Origin: an uncultured bacterium
Lineage (GTDB): Bacteria; Muiribacteriota; Ozemobacteria; Ozemobacterales; Ozemobacteraceae
Reading direction: 5' to 3'
Assembly (NCBI GenBank): GCA_937949615.1
Contig: CALEDQ010000023.1
Coordinates: 62,001 to 126,000, forward strand
Length of the DNA stretch: 64,000 bases
Shown here: positions 17,947 to 27,249 of the stretch, piece after piece
How positions within the stretch are numbered: the first letter of the stretch is position 1
Layout of the letters: each line of letters begins with the position of its first letter
Notes under the pieces: model-generated
Seen by the model: the letters and a program-made list of their open reading frames with translations, nothing else
What the model was told of the DNA's origin: nothing
Database searches by the model: none
Position numbers and translations under genes: made by a program

Positions 17947-19998
17947 ATGACTGAAACTGTTACCAATCCAATTGCCGCAGTGAAGAAGCAGCTCAAGGAA
18001 CTGGCCGCCCGGCCGTTCAAGGCAACCTATAAAGTTCCGGCTCTCTGGGTCGAAACCGGCTGTCAGCCTGAAGATGGCAAAACTGCCGTGGCAGTTCATC
18101 CCGGCGAATTCTATCTCAAACACATTGAAGCGATCGAAAAACATGCCCGCAATGACATCGACCCGCTGAAATCATTGAATCAGCAGTTGCCCGGTGGTGA
18201 CGGTGGCAACTGGATCAACCGTGAAGCCATCTACAATATTTTCGTGCGCCTGACTGCGGCTTATGACCATAATGGTGACGGTAAGCTTGGTGGTGGCAAT
18301 AAGGACCTGACTTTGAACGCAGATGGCGTGCGTGAGTCGGGCACTTTTCTCAAGGCGATCGCCATGCTTGGTTATATCAAGGCCCTCGGCTGTACCACTA
18401 TTCATCTGCTGCCGGTTACTGCCATCGGCCACGATGGCAACAAGGGCGAACTTGGCTCACCCTATGCGATCAGAAACCCATACAAGCTTGAAGAAACCCA
18501 GGCCGACCCGCTTCTCAGCCTTGGCGTCGAAGACCAGTTCAGAGCTTTTATTCAGGCCTGTCACATGCTCGGTATCAGAGTCATCTGTGAATTCGTTTTC
18601 AGGACCGCCAGCAAAGACTCTGACTGGATTGCCGAACACCCCGACTGGTTCTACTGGATCGATGAAAAGATCGCCGACCGCACGCCCGGCGAAACCGACC
18701 TCAAAAAGGCCGCTGCCCACTATGGCAACCCGATTTTTACCGCCGAAGAACTCAAAGTCATCAATGCAAAGGTAACCGCCGGCGATCTTACCGAACTGCC
18801 ACCGCCACACGCCGATTATCGCAGCTTTTTCAAGCTGCCGCCGGCACCGGGCGCGGTTAAATTTAACGATAAAAAGCAGTACCGTGCCGAAGCTACCGAC
18901 CCCGAAACCGGCAAAAAATGCACTGTGCGTATTCCCGGCGCTTTTGCCGACTGGCCGCCCGATGACAACCAGCCGCCCTGGGGCGATGTCACCTATCTGC
19001 GCATGTATAACGACGAAAACCCGCAGAAACCCGACTTCAACTATATTGCCTACAATACCATCAGAATGTATGACCGCCGGCTGGCCCGGCCTGAACTTGC
19101 CAACAAGTCACTCTGGCAGACTATTGTTGACCTGGTGCCCTTCTATCAGCAGAGATACGGCATTGACGGGGTTATGGTCGATATGGGCCATGCTGTTCCG
19201 GTAAGTCTGATGCAGCAGCTTATCAGTCGTGCCCGCACGATAGACCCGGACTTCGCACTGCTTTCAGAAAATTTCGAAATCAAACAGGACAGTGTCGACG
19301 CCGGTTACAACGCGGTAGTTGGCTATGCCTGGTGGGTTGAATACCGCCGCGACGGCATGTATGACCTGTTGAACCATGTGGGTAACAAAGGTGTGCCGCT
19401 GTCGTTCTTCGGGGCCGTCGAAAATCACAATACCCCGCGTGCTGCCGGCCGGCCGGGTGGTGAAGAATATGCAAAATATGCCTTTCTGGTGAATACCATG
19501 CTGCCGCGCTCGATTCCGTTCATTCATTCGGGTCAGGAACTCGGTGAAACGATTCCGGTCAATACCGGCCTCGATTTTACCAATGCCGATCTCGAAAAGC
19601 TCAAAGGCACCAAACTGGCTCTCTTTGATCAGTGCGGTTATAAATGGGATGGAAAACACCCGATGTTCGGGTTTATCAGCAGGGTTCTGCAGTTGCGCCG
19701 TGACTTCGCCAGGGCTGTCAATCAGACCGGCAACGATTCTTTCTGCATGGTGCAGACCGGGCATGCCGACGTGATTGCCTTTATCAGACGTGGAGAAGGC
19801 AAGCACCTGATGGTGCTTTTCAACCGCGATCTCGAAAATTCACTCGCCAGCGAAATCAGTCTGGAATGGTGCCTGGCCGGCAGTGTCAGCCAGCTCGAAA
19901 ATCTGGTTGGCGATGGTAAAGACAGGTATTTCCAGGTTAATCATCAGAAACTGGCTTACAGTCTTAAACCTGGCCAGTGCTGTGTCTTTGCCTGGTAA
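17947..19998 (+). CDS. GH13-like alpha-amylase family protein with altered active site
   Basis: 683 aa from the ATG at 17947, with GGAGG about 10 nt upstream. No signal peptide, so cytoplasmic. The GH13 barrel is recognisable: TIHLLPVTAIG near 150, GSPYAIRNPYKL, GIDGVMVDMGH with the nucleophile Asp at 412, LLSENFE with the acid/base Glu at 441, and VENHNTPR. Two near-invariant residues differ: the Arg two before the nucleophile is Met410, and the stabilising Asp of NHD is Asn495. The layout recalls GlgE-type maltosyltransferases or glucanotransferases. Activity may be changed or lost. It heads a plus-strand gene cluster and the MutL-like gene starts 9 nt later. Confidence 0.8.
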   Translation: MTETVTNPIAAVKKQLKELAARPFKATYKVPALWVETGCQPEDGKTAVAVHPGEFYLKHIEAIEKHARNDIDPLKSLNQQLPGGDGGNWINREAIYNIFVRLTAAYDHNGDGKLGGGNKDLTLNADGVRESGTFLKAIAMLGYIKALGCTTIHLLPVTAIGHDGNKGELGSPYAIRNPYKLEETQADPLLSLGVEDQFRAFIQACHMLGIRVICEFVFRTASKDSDWIAEHPDWFYWIDEKIADRTPGETDLKKAAAHYGNPIFTAEELKVINAKVTAGDLTELPPPHADYRSFFKLPPAPGAVKFNDKKQYRAEATDPETGKKCTVRIPGAFADWPPDDNQPPWGDVTYLRMYNDENPQKPDFNYIAYNTIRMYDRRLARPELANKSLWQTIVDLVPFYQQRYGIDGVMVDMGHAVPVSLMQQLISRARTIDPDFALLSENFEIKQDSVDAGYNAVVGYAWWVEYRRDGMYDLLNHVGNKGVPLSFFGAVENHNTPRAAGRPGGEEYAKYAFLVNTMLPRSIPFIHSGQELGETIPVNTGLDFTNADLEKLKGTKLALFDQCGYKWDGKHPMFGFISRVLQLRRDFARAVNQTGNDSFCMVQTGHADVIAFIRRGEGKHLMVLFNRDLENSLASEISLEWCLAGSVSQLENLVGDGKDRYFQVNHQKLAYSLKPGQCCVFAW

Positions 19999-20007
19999 AG
20001 TGCAGTC

Positions 20008-21345
20008 ATGAGCAAGCAGCTTGATTTTCTGACCCTCGAGGTCGGCAGTACGATCACTAAGGCCAACGGTTTCATAAAAAGCCCTGACCATGCTCTGATG
20101 CATGTCGCGCAGGGCTTTGCGCCGACTTCAGTGCTGCAGGGCAATGTCGGCATCGGGCTGCTCGCCGCCATCGAAAACCTCGAAGAAAGCAGCGGCTTCA
20201 ATACCGATGCCGCCGAAGTATTTGCCAACAGTTCAGCGGCTGGCGGTCTGCGGGTAACCGTGCATGGTCTGACCTACAACATGACAGCAAGGGCCGCGAA
20301 AGAGGCAAGCCTTGGTGCCGGGGCCATTATCAAAATGGTTACTGCCGGTGAACTCAGCGAATTCGACCTCGAAGAAATCGAAGAGATAAATCCCAACATG
20401 GTGATTCTCGCTGGCGGCGTCGATTTTGGCGCCAAAGAGATCGTTCTCAGCAATGCCATCAAACTTGCCTCGCTCGATCTTGGTGTGCCGGTGGTTTATG
20501 CCGGCAATGCCGCATTGAAACGCGCGGTCGAGAATATTTTCCATAAATCGGGCACCGAATTGATGATTGCGCCGAACGTCTTTCCCGATGTCGATGTTTT
20601 GAATGTCGACCCGCTGCGCAAGCGCATGCAGGAGCTCTTTTCGAAACACATCATTCATGCCCCTGGCATGGAACGCCTGGAAAGCCTCACCGACCGGCAG
20701 ATAATCCCGACCCCGGGTGCGGTTCTCAAGGGAGCCGAGTTGTTTGCCGAAGTGGCCGGCGACGTGCTGGTTCTCGATGTTGGCGGTGCAACCACCGATG
20801 TGCATTCGGTTACCGAAGGCAGCCGCGAATTCGCCGACAAACTTGTCGACCCTGAGCCGCATGCAAAGCGCACTGTCGAAGGCGACCTCGGCGTTTACGT
20901 CAATGCCGCCAATATTATCGAAATGGCCGAAGAAGAAGAGCGCAAAAAGCATGCTGAAGCGATCAAGGCGATGCCCGCCACTGATTCAGAGCGCGAAATG
21001 ACCCGCTGGCTCTGCCGCAAAGCAGTCGAAACAGGCGTCAGACGACACGCTGGTATGATTTCCGATCTTTATACTCCTTCAGGCAAAAAGCAGATTGTAA
21101 AAGGCAAAGACCTGTCGGCAGTAAACTGGGTGGTCGGCACCGGCGGGGCTCTCACCCGTGTTGAAGGCGGCGAAGAAATTCTTCGTTCGGTCTGCACCGG
21201 CCCCGGCAAATATCTGCTGCCCAAGCCTTCTGCCCGCATTCTGCTCGATGCAAACTACCTTTTCTCGGCTCTCGGCACTATCTGCCATGATTACCCTGAT
21301 CTGGTCAGGAATACCTTCAAAAAATGGATAGAAAAGAATGATTGA
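20008..21345 (+). CDS. MutL/GlmL-family ATPase (aminomutase accessory protein)
   Basis: 445 aa. It matches the glutamate mutase MutL/GlmL family, ASKHA-fold ATPases found with B12-dependent glutamate or ornithine aminomutases and thought to reactivate or chaperone them. Motifs: LDFLTLEVGSTITKANGF at the start (phosphate 1), VILAGGVDFG near 135, VLVLDVGGATTDVHSV near 255 (phosphate 2), and WVVGTGGALTRVEGG near 375 (adenosine). It overlaps the start of an ornithine-racemase-type gene by 8 nt. The mutase itself (oraSE or glmES) is not in the window. Confidence 0.88.
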   Translation: MSKQLDFLTLEVGSTITKANGFIKSPDHALMHVAQGFAPTSVLQGNVGIGLLAAIENLEESSGFNTDAAEVFANSSAAGGLRVTVHGLTYNMTARAAKEASLGAGAIIKMVTAGELSEFDLEEIEEINPNMVILAGGVDFGAKEIVLSNAIKLASLDLGVPVVYAGNAALKRAVENIFHKSGTELMIAPNVFPDVDVLNVDPLRKRMQELFSKHIIHAPGMERLESLTDRQIIPTPGAVLKGAELFAEVAGDVLVLDVGGATTDVHSVTEGSREFADKLVDPEPHAKRTVEGDLGVYVNAANIIEMAEEEERKKHAEAIKAMPATDSEREMTRWLCRKAVETGVRRHAGMISDLYTPSGKKQIVKGKDLSAVNWVVGTGGALTRVEGGEEILRSVCTGPGKYLLPKPSARILLDANYLFSALGTICHDYPDLVRNTFKKWIEKND

Positions 21346-22447
21346 CTACAAAAGCATGAAAAGCATTCGTTACCGCACACCCCGCCTCGAAGTTTATGCC
21401 GACCGCATTCGCCAGAATACTCAGGCAATCGCCGGTCAGTGCCATAAAGCCGGTGTCAGCCTCGCCTGCGTCACCAAAGTGACGGCCGCGCATCCGGCAG
21501 TTGCTGCCGCCATGGTGGCTGGCGGCGCCGACATGCTTGCCGACAGCCGCATCGAAAATCTCTGGAAACTGCGCGAAGCCGGTCTGCCCGGCCCGTTCAT
21601 GCTGCTGCGCCTGCCCCCGGTTTCGCGGGCGGCCGAAGTCGTCGAAGTTGCTGATATCAGCCTCAACTCAAGTTTAAAAACGATGCAGGCTCTCGGTGCG
21701 GCGGCGGTTCTGCGCAACCGCGTTCACAAGGTCATTATCATGATCGATGTCGGCGACCTGCGCGAAGGCGTCTGGCCCGATAAGGCCGTGCAGCTGGTCA
21801 GAGATGCTTCCCAGGTCACGGGGCTTGAAGTAATCGGCCTTGGCTGCAACCTTGCCTGCTACGGCGGCGTAATTCCGTCGCCTGAAAATATGAAGCTGCT
21901 CGTCGATACGGTAAAGACCTGCCGCCAGGCAACCGGGCTGGCTCTGCCGGTGATTTGCGGCGGCAACAGTTCGGGGCTGCCGATTATGGCTGAGGGCCGG
22001 TTGCCATCTGATGTGAATCTTTATCGGGTCGGCGAAGCGATCGTTCTGGGGCGCAACGTCATCGACCGTTCGCCATGGCACGGTACCCGGCAGGATACTT
22101 TTATCGCCGTCGCCGAAGTTATCGAGGCCGAAACGAAGCCGTCGGTGCCGATTGGCGACCGCGGCCAGGATGCCTTTGGCGGCAGCCAGGAATTTGTCGA
22201 CCGCGGCCTGCGCAAGCGCGTGATCTGCAATATCGGCCGTCAGGATGTCGTTGTTGACGGCATTACACCGGTTGAAGACGGCATCATTGTGCTTGGTGGC
22301 TCAAGTGACCATCTGATTCTCGATGTGACCGACGCCACACGCGAGATCATGGTCGGCGACGAAGTGGCTTTTTACCCGGGTTACGGCGCTTTGCTGGCCC
22401 TCTCTACCTCAGAGTATGTTCAGAAAGTGGTTATCACAGGGAATTGA
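21338..22447 (+). CDS. orr: Ornithine/alanine racemase-type PLP enzyme
   Basis: 369 aa. Fold-type III PLP enzyme of the alanine/ornithine racemase group (Orr), which makes D-ornithine for D-ornithine 4,5-aminomutase in clostridial ornithine degradation. The PLP lysine lies in CVTKVTAAHP near residue 46; other features are LLRLPPVS and the cofactor/active-site block GGNSSGLP. The start overlaps the MutL-like gene by 8 nt and alr follows after 2 nt, so the three are probably co-translated. A racemase beside a MutL-family protein favours ornithine over alanine as substrate; that is inference from context. Confidence 0.82.
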   Translation: MIDYKSMKSIRYRTPRLEVYADRIRQNTQAIAGQCHKAGVSLACVTKVTAAHPAVAAAMVAGGADMLADSRIENLWKLREAGLPGPFMLLRLPPVSRAAEVVEVADISLNSSLKTMQALGAAAVLRNRVHKVIIMIDVGDLREGVWPDKAVQLVRDASQVTGLEVIGLGCNLACYGGVIPSPENMKLLVDTVKTCRQATGLALPVICGGNSSGLPIMAEGRLPSDVNLYRVGEAIVLGRNVIDRSPWHGTRQDTFIAVAEVIEAETKPSVPIGDRGQDAFGGSQEFVDRGLRKRVICNIGRQDVVVDGITPVEDGIIVLGGSSDHLILDVTDATREIMVGDEVAFYPGYGALLALSTSEYVQKVVITGN

Positions 22448-22449
22448 CG

Positions 22450-23574
22450 ATGTTATATCAGACGCATGCCAGAGTTCATTTAAACAATATCCGCAGCAAT
22501 ATCGAAAACATCCGCAAGGCGGTCGGCGCTGAGCGAAAGATACTTATCGCCGTCAAGGCCGATGCTTATGGGCACGGCGCTGTCGATGTGTCGCGCATGG
22601 CCGAAAAAATCGGAGTTGACTGGCTTGGCGTGGCAACCGTACCTGAAGGAATCGAGCTTCGCCTTGCCGGCATCGGACTGCCGATTCTCAAATTCAGCCC
22701 GGCTTTTGCTGAAGAAATGGAAGAGGCGGTCAAACACGATCTGGCAATTGCGGTGATCGAGCGTGAAAACATTGCCATGCTGCAAAAAGCTGCAGCAACA
22801 GCCGGCAAAGTTTGCGAAGTTCATCTGAAAATCGAGACCGGAATGGGCCGCATCGGCGTGTCGGTTGACGAAGCTTTTCAGCTCGCCGAGCAGATCGTTA
22901 AACACAGTCCAAACCTCAGGCTTGGCGGGGCAATGACTCATCTGCCGGTCAGCGACGAGGGCAGCAAGACCTTTACGCAGCGTCAGATCGACCGTTTCAA
23001 AAAGACGGTTGCCGATATCGAAAAGCGCCTGAATTACAAGATTCCGCTGGTTCACTGCGCCAACAGCGGTGGTGTGCTTGCACACCCCGAAAGCTGGTGT
23101 GACATGGTTCGGCCAGGCATCATGGTTTATGGCTTCTATCCTTCTGATGAGACGCCGCAGACGATTCTTCTCAAGCCTGGTTTGAGCTTCAAGACAAGGG
23201 TTTCATTTATCAAACAGGTGCCCAAAGGCGGTTCAGTCGGTTACGGCCGCACCTGGATCGCTCCCGAAGATTCATGGATCGCCACTTTTCCGGCGGGGTA
23301 TGCCGATGGTTTCAACCGTCTTTTTTCAAACAGCGGCCGGGTGCTGATCAATGGCCGTTCATACCCGATAGTCGGGCGTGTCTGCATGGACCAGAGCATG
23401 TGCAACCTGGGCCCGACAACCGACGTGAAGGCCGGCGACGAAGTCGTTCTGATCGGCGATTCAGGCTGCCAGAGTATTTCTGCCTATGAATGGGCCGAGA
23501 AGCTCAACACCATAACCTACGAAGTTACCTGCCAGATCAACAAAAGGGTACGTCGCTTCTATGATGACTACTGA
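22450..23574 (+). CDS. alr: Alanine racemase
   Basis: 374 aa from the ATG at 22450 (AGGGA 8 nt upstream); a TTG six bases earlier is less likely. It interconverts L- and D-alanine for peptidoglycan. The PLP lysine is in LIAVKADAYGHGAVDV near residue 37. Later blocks include HLKIETGMGRIG, HCANSGGVL, MVRPGIMVYG, the catalytic Tyr in SVGYGRTW and GRVCMDQSM. The two racemases in tandem are only distantly similar, so their substrates probably differ. Confidence 0.95.
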   Translation: MLYQTHARVHLNNIRSNIENIRKAVGAERKILIAVKADAYGHGAVDVSRMAEKIGVDWLGVATVPEGIELRLAGIGLPILKFSPAFAEEMEEAVKHDLAIAVIERENIAMLQKAAATAGKVCEVHLKIETGMGRIGVSVDEAFQLAEQIVKHSPNLRLGGAMTHLPVSDEGSKTFTQRQIDRFKKTVADIEKRLNYKIPLVHCANSGGVLAHPESWCDMVRPGIMVYGFYPSDETPQTILLKPGLSFKTRVSFIKQVPKGGSVGYGRTWIAPEDSWIATFPAGYADGFNRLFSNSGRVLINGRSYPIVGRVCMDQSMCNLGPTTDVKAGDEVVLIGDSGCQSISAYEWAEKLNTITYEVTCQINKRVRRFYDDY

Positions 23575-23627
23575 ATGCCAAAAAATTAACTTGAATTGGT
23601 TGCGATTAAAGAATAGAATGGCCGCCT

Positions 23628-24059
23628 ATGGCAGTTAAAACCGTTGCACGCGAACATATCAATGAAATACTCAGTGCGCTGGGCCTGAAAAGCTTTTCGC
23701 GACCTTTTGCCGGGTTGATCGACCCGGGCGATTTTGGCACCGTTGCCACCTATCTGCCGCTTTATCCCGACGAATACAAACGTCTGCCGCCAAAGCTGCA
23801 GCAGCACGTCTATCTGATCGCCCCCGGCCGCTATGGCCTGATCTGCTTCCTGCCAAGAATTTTCGAAGCTCCCGATGGTGGCAAGGTTACTGAAGTGGCG
23901 ACAGTTTATAATTCCTGGGGTAAAATGATCAAGGTTTCATACAAAACCGACCGGGGGGAAGAATTCGAGACGCAGCACACGATCCGCCAGGATAAACTTC
24001 TGGCCTACGCCAAAAACAAGAAACTGCCGGTCAGTACTTCCGTAAAAATTACTTCCTGA
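23628..24059 (+). CDS. Conserved-looking hypothetical protein
   Basis: 143 aa, not recognised. It has no signal peptide, membrane helix or Cys. The N-terminal 45 residues look helical and the rest beta-rich, with a motif APGRYGLICFLPRIFEAPDGG near 70-90. It is basic at the C-terminus. It lies 53 nt after alr and 22 nt before a beta-CASP nuclease gene on the same strand, so co-expression with either is possible. Codon use and GC match the neighbours. Confidence 0.6.
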   Translation: MAVKTVAREHINEILSALGLKSFSRPFAGLIDPGDFGTVATYLPLYPDEYKRLPPKLQQHVYLIAPGRYGLICFLPRIFEAPDGGKVTEVATVYNSWGKMIKVSYKTDRGEEFETQHTIRQDKLLAYAKNKKLPVSTSVKITS

Positions 24060-24081
24060 GATTTGTTTGAAAGGAAACCCT

Positions 24082-25689
24082 ATGAAAATTTCGTTTCATG
24101 GCGCTGCCGGCTGTGTTACCGGTTCCAATTATCTGATCGAAACCTCGAACTGCCGTTTTCTTGTCGACTGCGGCATGTTTCAGGGCAGCAAAACCCTCAG
24201 GGAAAACAACTATCGCAACTTTGCATACGACCCGGCCTCGATCGACTTCGTGCTGGTGACCCATGCCCACATCGACCACACCGGACTGCTGCCGAAGCTG
24301 GTAAAACATGGTTTCGCGGGCCCGATTTATGCCACCGAACCGACCGTTGATCTGTTGAAGCATCTACTGCCCGATTCGGCTAGAATTCAGGAAATAGAAG
24401 TTCAGCAGAAAAACCGTCGCAACGAGCGCAAGGGCCTCGAAGAGATTCAGCCTATTTACGACGAAGCGGATGCCGAAAAGGCCATTGCTCTGCTCAAGGG
24501 TTTGAAGCGCTACGAAAACTTTTCCCCGGCGAAAGGCTGCCAGGTAACCTATCACAATGCCGGCCATGTGCTTGGCTCGGCATTTATCGAAATCGTGCTA
24601 GAAGAGGGCGCCGAGAAGCGCACCATCGTTTTTTCAGGCGATCTTGGCGAAGACGATCACCCGATTGTCAACGATCCAGACCGTTTCAAATCAACTGATT
24701 TTCTCGTCGTCGAGTCGACCTACGGCAACCGTAACCGCGATAAAGTCAGCAAGGAAGACCGTCTTGCCAGGCTGGCAGAGGTTTTTAAAGAAGCCGAAAA
24801 GCGCGGCGGCAAGATCATTATTCCGGCTTTCGCTCTCGAACGCACTCAGGATATGCTGCATGACATTCTGATTCTCAAGCAGCGCGGCGAGATTTCGCGA
24901 ATTCCGGTAGTTGTCGATTCACCGCTCGCCAAAGAAATCACTCAGGTTTTTGTCAAATACCCCGAGTGCTACGACGAAGATGCGCGCGAAGTCATGCGCA
25001 GCATGGGCGGGCTTTTCGACCACCCCGACTTTCGCTTTACGAACAGCGTTGATGAATCGAAGGGCCTTAATCAGCAGAACGACATCGTTATCATGTCGGC
25101 CAGCGGCATGTGTGACGCCGGTCGCATCAAGCATCATCTCAAGCACAACCTCTGGAACCCCGCAAATACCGTGGTCTTTGTTGGCTATCAGGCCGAGGGC
25201 ACTCTTGGTCGACTGATTCTCGAAGGTGCGAAGACCGTGCGTATCCATGGCGAAGAAGTTACGGTCAATGCTAAAATCGAACAGATCTACGGTTACAGCG
25301 GGCATGCCGATCAGAATGGCCTGTTGAACTGGCTCGCAGCGGTTGAAGAAGTGCGCCGCACGGTTTTTGTCGTGCACGGTGAACCCGAATCATCCGATGA
25401 ATTTGCTGCACTGCTGAACGAGAAACGTGGTTTCAGAGCGATTGCTCCACGCATGAACGAAGAATTCGACCTGCTGACTGCCGAAGCAGTTACCGCCGGT
25501 ACTGTTAAGAAGCCTGCTGTGGCGAAATCTGATGTTAAAAAGGTTCAGCCGGCCGTTACAGTTAAACCGGGTCGCGATTCTTACAACCTTTATGCCGATC
25601 TTATGCTCAGACTGGCTGAATTCATGCGTAACAGCAAAAGCGAAGAAGAACGCAGCAAAAAGCTTGCGGCAATGCTTTCCCAGCTGTAA
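24082..25689 (+). CDS. Beta-CASP metallo-beta-lactamase RNase (CPSF/YSH1-like)
   Basis: 535 aa from the ATG at 24082 (AAGGAAA upstream). Metallo-beta-lactamase motifs are present: THAHIDHTGLLP (HxHxDH, about 59-70), GHVLGSAFIE near 160 and FSGDLGEDDHP near 185. The beta-CASP region follows (VVESTYGNRNR, IIIPAFALERTQ, SASGMCDAGRIKHHLKHNLW) and then the RMMBL segment with YGYSGHADQ and FVVHGEPESSDEF. Such proteins are zinc-dependent endo- or exoribonucleases. About 85 extra C-terminal residues are charged. The precise RNA target is unknown. Confidence 0.93.
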   Translation: MKISFHGAAGCVTGSNYLIETSNCRFLVDCGMFQGSKTLRENNYRNFAYDPASIDFVLVTHAHIDHTGLLPKLVKHGFAGPIYATEPTVDLLKHLLPDSARIQEIEVQQKNRRNERKGLEEIQPIYDEADAEKAIALLKGLKRYENFSPAKGCQVTYHNAGHVLGSAFIEIVLEEGAEKRTIVFSGDLGEDDHPIVNDPDRFKSTDFLVVESTYGNRNRDKVSKEDRLARLAEVFKEAEKRGGKIIIPAFALERTQDMLHDILILKQRGEISRIPVVVDSPLAKEITQVFVKYPECYDEDAREVMRSMGGLFDHPDFRFTNSVDESKGLNQQNDIVIMSASGMCDAGRIKHHLKHNLWNPANTVVFVGYQAEGTLGRLILEGAKTVRIHGEEVTVNAKIEQIYGYSGHADQNGLLNWLAAVEEVRRTVFVVHGEPESSDEFAALLNEKRGFRAIAPRMNEEFDLLTAEAVTAGTVKKPAVAKSDVKKVQPAVTVKPGRDSYNLYADLMLRLAEFMRNSKSEEERSKKLAAMLSQL

Positions 25690-25710
25690 TCAGCCGGGTT
25701 GAGTTCGGGC

Positions 25711-26187
25711 ATGAAAAAGGGCTTCAGCCTTATCGAGCTGGTGACTGTCGTCGCCATTCTTCTTGCCTTGTCTTTTTTCGCAATGCCGACTCTCGAAATT
25801 GTCTATGTTAAAGCCCGCGAAAAGCAGTTGCGCGAAAGGCTCTTCGAAATCAGGCGTGGCATCGACGCCTATGTTGCTGCCCGCAATACCACCGGCAATC
25901 CGTACCCACCGACTCTGGTCAGTTTGATTGCCACAATGCCGGTTGCTCTTCTCAAGTCTGGTGCAAACATCGGGCCTTATCTGGCATCAGATTCTCTGGG
26001 CAATCCATTCAAGGGAAATGGCGATGTTTTTTTCTGGGATGTGCGCAAAGATAACGGTGCCTGGTTGACCGATCAGTCAGATCCGGGGAGCGCCGTGCTT
26101 AACAACGTTTATGACATACGTTACCCACTTGCCGGAATTGACGGCTGGAAGAAGGCAATCGATGACACAAACTACTCTGACTGGTAA
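25711..26187 (+). CDS. Type IV pilin/pseudopilin-like protein (prepilin signal)
   Basis: 158 aa from the ATG at 25711. It has a class III signal: KKG|FSLIELVTVVAILLALSF with the conserved Glu at +5, cleaved by a prepilin peptidase and followed by a hydrophobic helix. The globular part resembles GspG-like pseudopilins (REKQLRERLFEIRRGIDAYV). Its 3' end overlaps the next prepilin gene by 26 nt. The assembly ATPase and platform genes are not in the window. Confidence 0.85.
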   Translation: MKKGFSLIELVTVVAILLALSFFAMPTLEIVYVKAREKQLRERLFEIRRGIDAYVAARNTTGNPYPPTLVSLIATMPVALLKSGANIGPYLASDSLGNPFKGNGDVFFWDVRKDNGAWLTDQSDPGSAVLNNVYDIRYPLAGIDGWKKAIDDTNYSDW

Positions 26188-26509
26188 AAAAAAAGGGTTT
26201 ACCCTGCTCGAACTGTTGCTGGTTATTGGCATTATTGCAGCCCTGGTCGGGTTGGCTGTGCCTTATTATCAGGATTATGTCGGCCAGAGCAAGAACTCGA
26301 TCATGCGCGCCAATCTGCATCTGCTGAAAAAGTCGCTCATGGAATACAAGGCTGATAAGGGTGAATTTCCACCAGACCTTGCGACTCTCGTACCGAAATA
26401 TATTCTTGAATTGCCTGTGGATCCAGAAGCAGACTCGGTTGTGAACTGGGGATACGTGCGCGCAGCTGATAAGCTGAGTTACACCTTGAACAGTAAATAC
26501 AACCTCTGA
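26162..26509 (+). CDS. Second prepilin, GspG-like
   Basis: 115 aa. The start (ATG 26162) lies inside the preceding prepilin gene in another frame. Class III signal KKKG|FTLLELLLVIGIIAAL with Glu at +5, then a short GspG-like domain (IMRANLHLLKKSLMEYKADKGEFPPDL). The Pro-rich segment before LATLVPKYI is typical of small major pseudopilins. Partner of the preceding gene; the overlap suggests translation in a fixed ratio. Confidence 0.88.
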   Translation: MTQTTLTGKKKGFTLLELLLVIGIIAALVGLAVPYYQDYVGQSKNSIMRANLHLLKKSLMEYKADKGEFPPDLATLVPKYILELPVDPEADSVVNWGYVRAADKLSYTLNSKYNL

Positions 26510-26511
26510 CC

Positions 26512-27201
26512 TTACTGGCTGAGCTCGGGAAAGCCGTCGGGGTAGGGGGTTACGTAGTTGTCGGGGCGCCTTTGAATGAGGCTGTTGACCAGAAGATTTT
26601 CGACCAGTTTTGTGTCGATATAGATTTCGGCGAGGTGGTCAGCAACCGGAAAAGCTTCGATGCTGAGAATTCTACCCGGAACCGGCATGTCGAAAAAATA
26701 AAAAGATACCCAGGCTCTGGTAAAATGCTGCTCGGCGACAGGCCGGGGAGCCAGAGGCATTGCCAGCTTGATGCGCCCTTCCTGCATTATCAGAAGCTGT
26801 CGGCAGCGGTAATTTGAGAGTTTGTCTTTGAACAGAACGATGCGCAGATTGTAGTGGACCGGTTCGACGATTATCGTGGTCGATGCCAGGGTGTGACTTG
26901 CGAGACCAGCCTGGTCGGTCGGAATCCATGGCAGGTTAGTTGTCCATTTTTTGCTGGTATTTTTGAAACTTTCGACAATTCCGGTCGGAACCGCAGCATC
27001 GCTGACCCAGAGAATTTTCGCCAGTTCTGATGGTACAAAGCGGTTTGCAAGAATCGGGAATTCCTGGGCAGGAATAAGCGGCCCAGGCAGAGGAAATCGC
27101 TGGTCAAAAACAAGTTCCCATTCGTGCATAGCCATGCTGCAGGCCGATGCTGAGCCGGCCAGCAGGAAAAACAGCGAAATCAGTAAGATTATTTTTTTCA
27201 T
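26512..27201 (-). CDS. Secreted protein of unknown function
   Basis: 229 aa with a clear signal peptide (MKKIILLISLFFLLAGSASA) followed by Cys; a lipobox is only partly matched, so either soluble export or lipoprotein is possible. The mature part is not recognised and is rich in Pro and beta-type sequence. It is convergent with the prepilin genes (2-nt gap). On its upstream side lies about 600 nt of DNA without genes, with a sigma-54 promoter match at 27808-27823 and a terminator at 27252-27286, so its expression may depend on read-through of that terminator. Confidence 0.65.
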   Translation of the reverse strand: MKKIILLISLFFLLAGSASACSMAMHEWELVFDQRFPLPGPLIPAQEFPILANRFVPSELAKILWVSDAAVPTGIVESFKNTSKKWTTNLPWIPTDQAGLASHTLASTTIIVEPVHYNLRIVLFKDKLSNYRCRQLLIMQEGRIKLAMPLAPRPVAEQHFTRAWVSFYFFDMPVPGRILSIEAFPVADHLAEIYIDTKLVENLLVNSLIQRRPDNYVTPYPDGFPELSQ

Positions 27202-27249
27202 ACCTTAATGATATAGCATTGCCGGTTAACCGGGCAATGCCCCGGTAAA

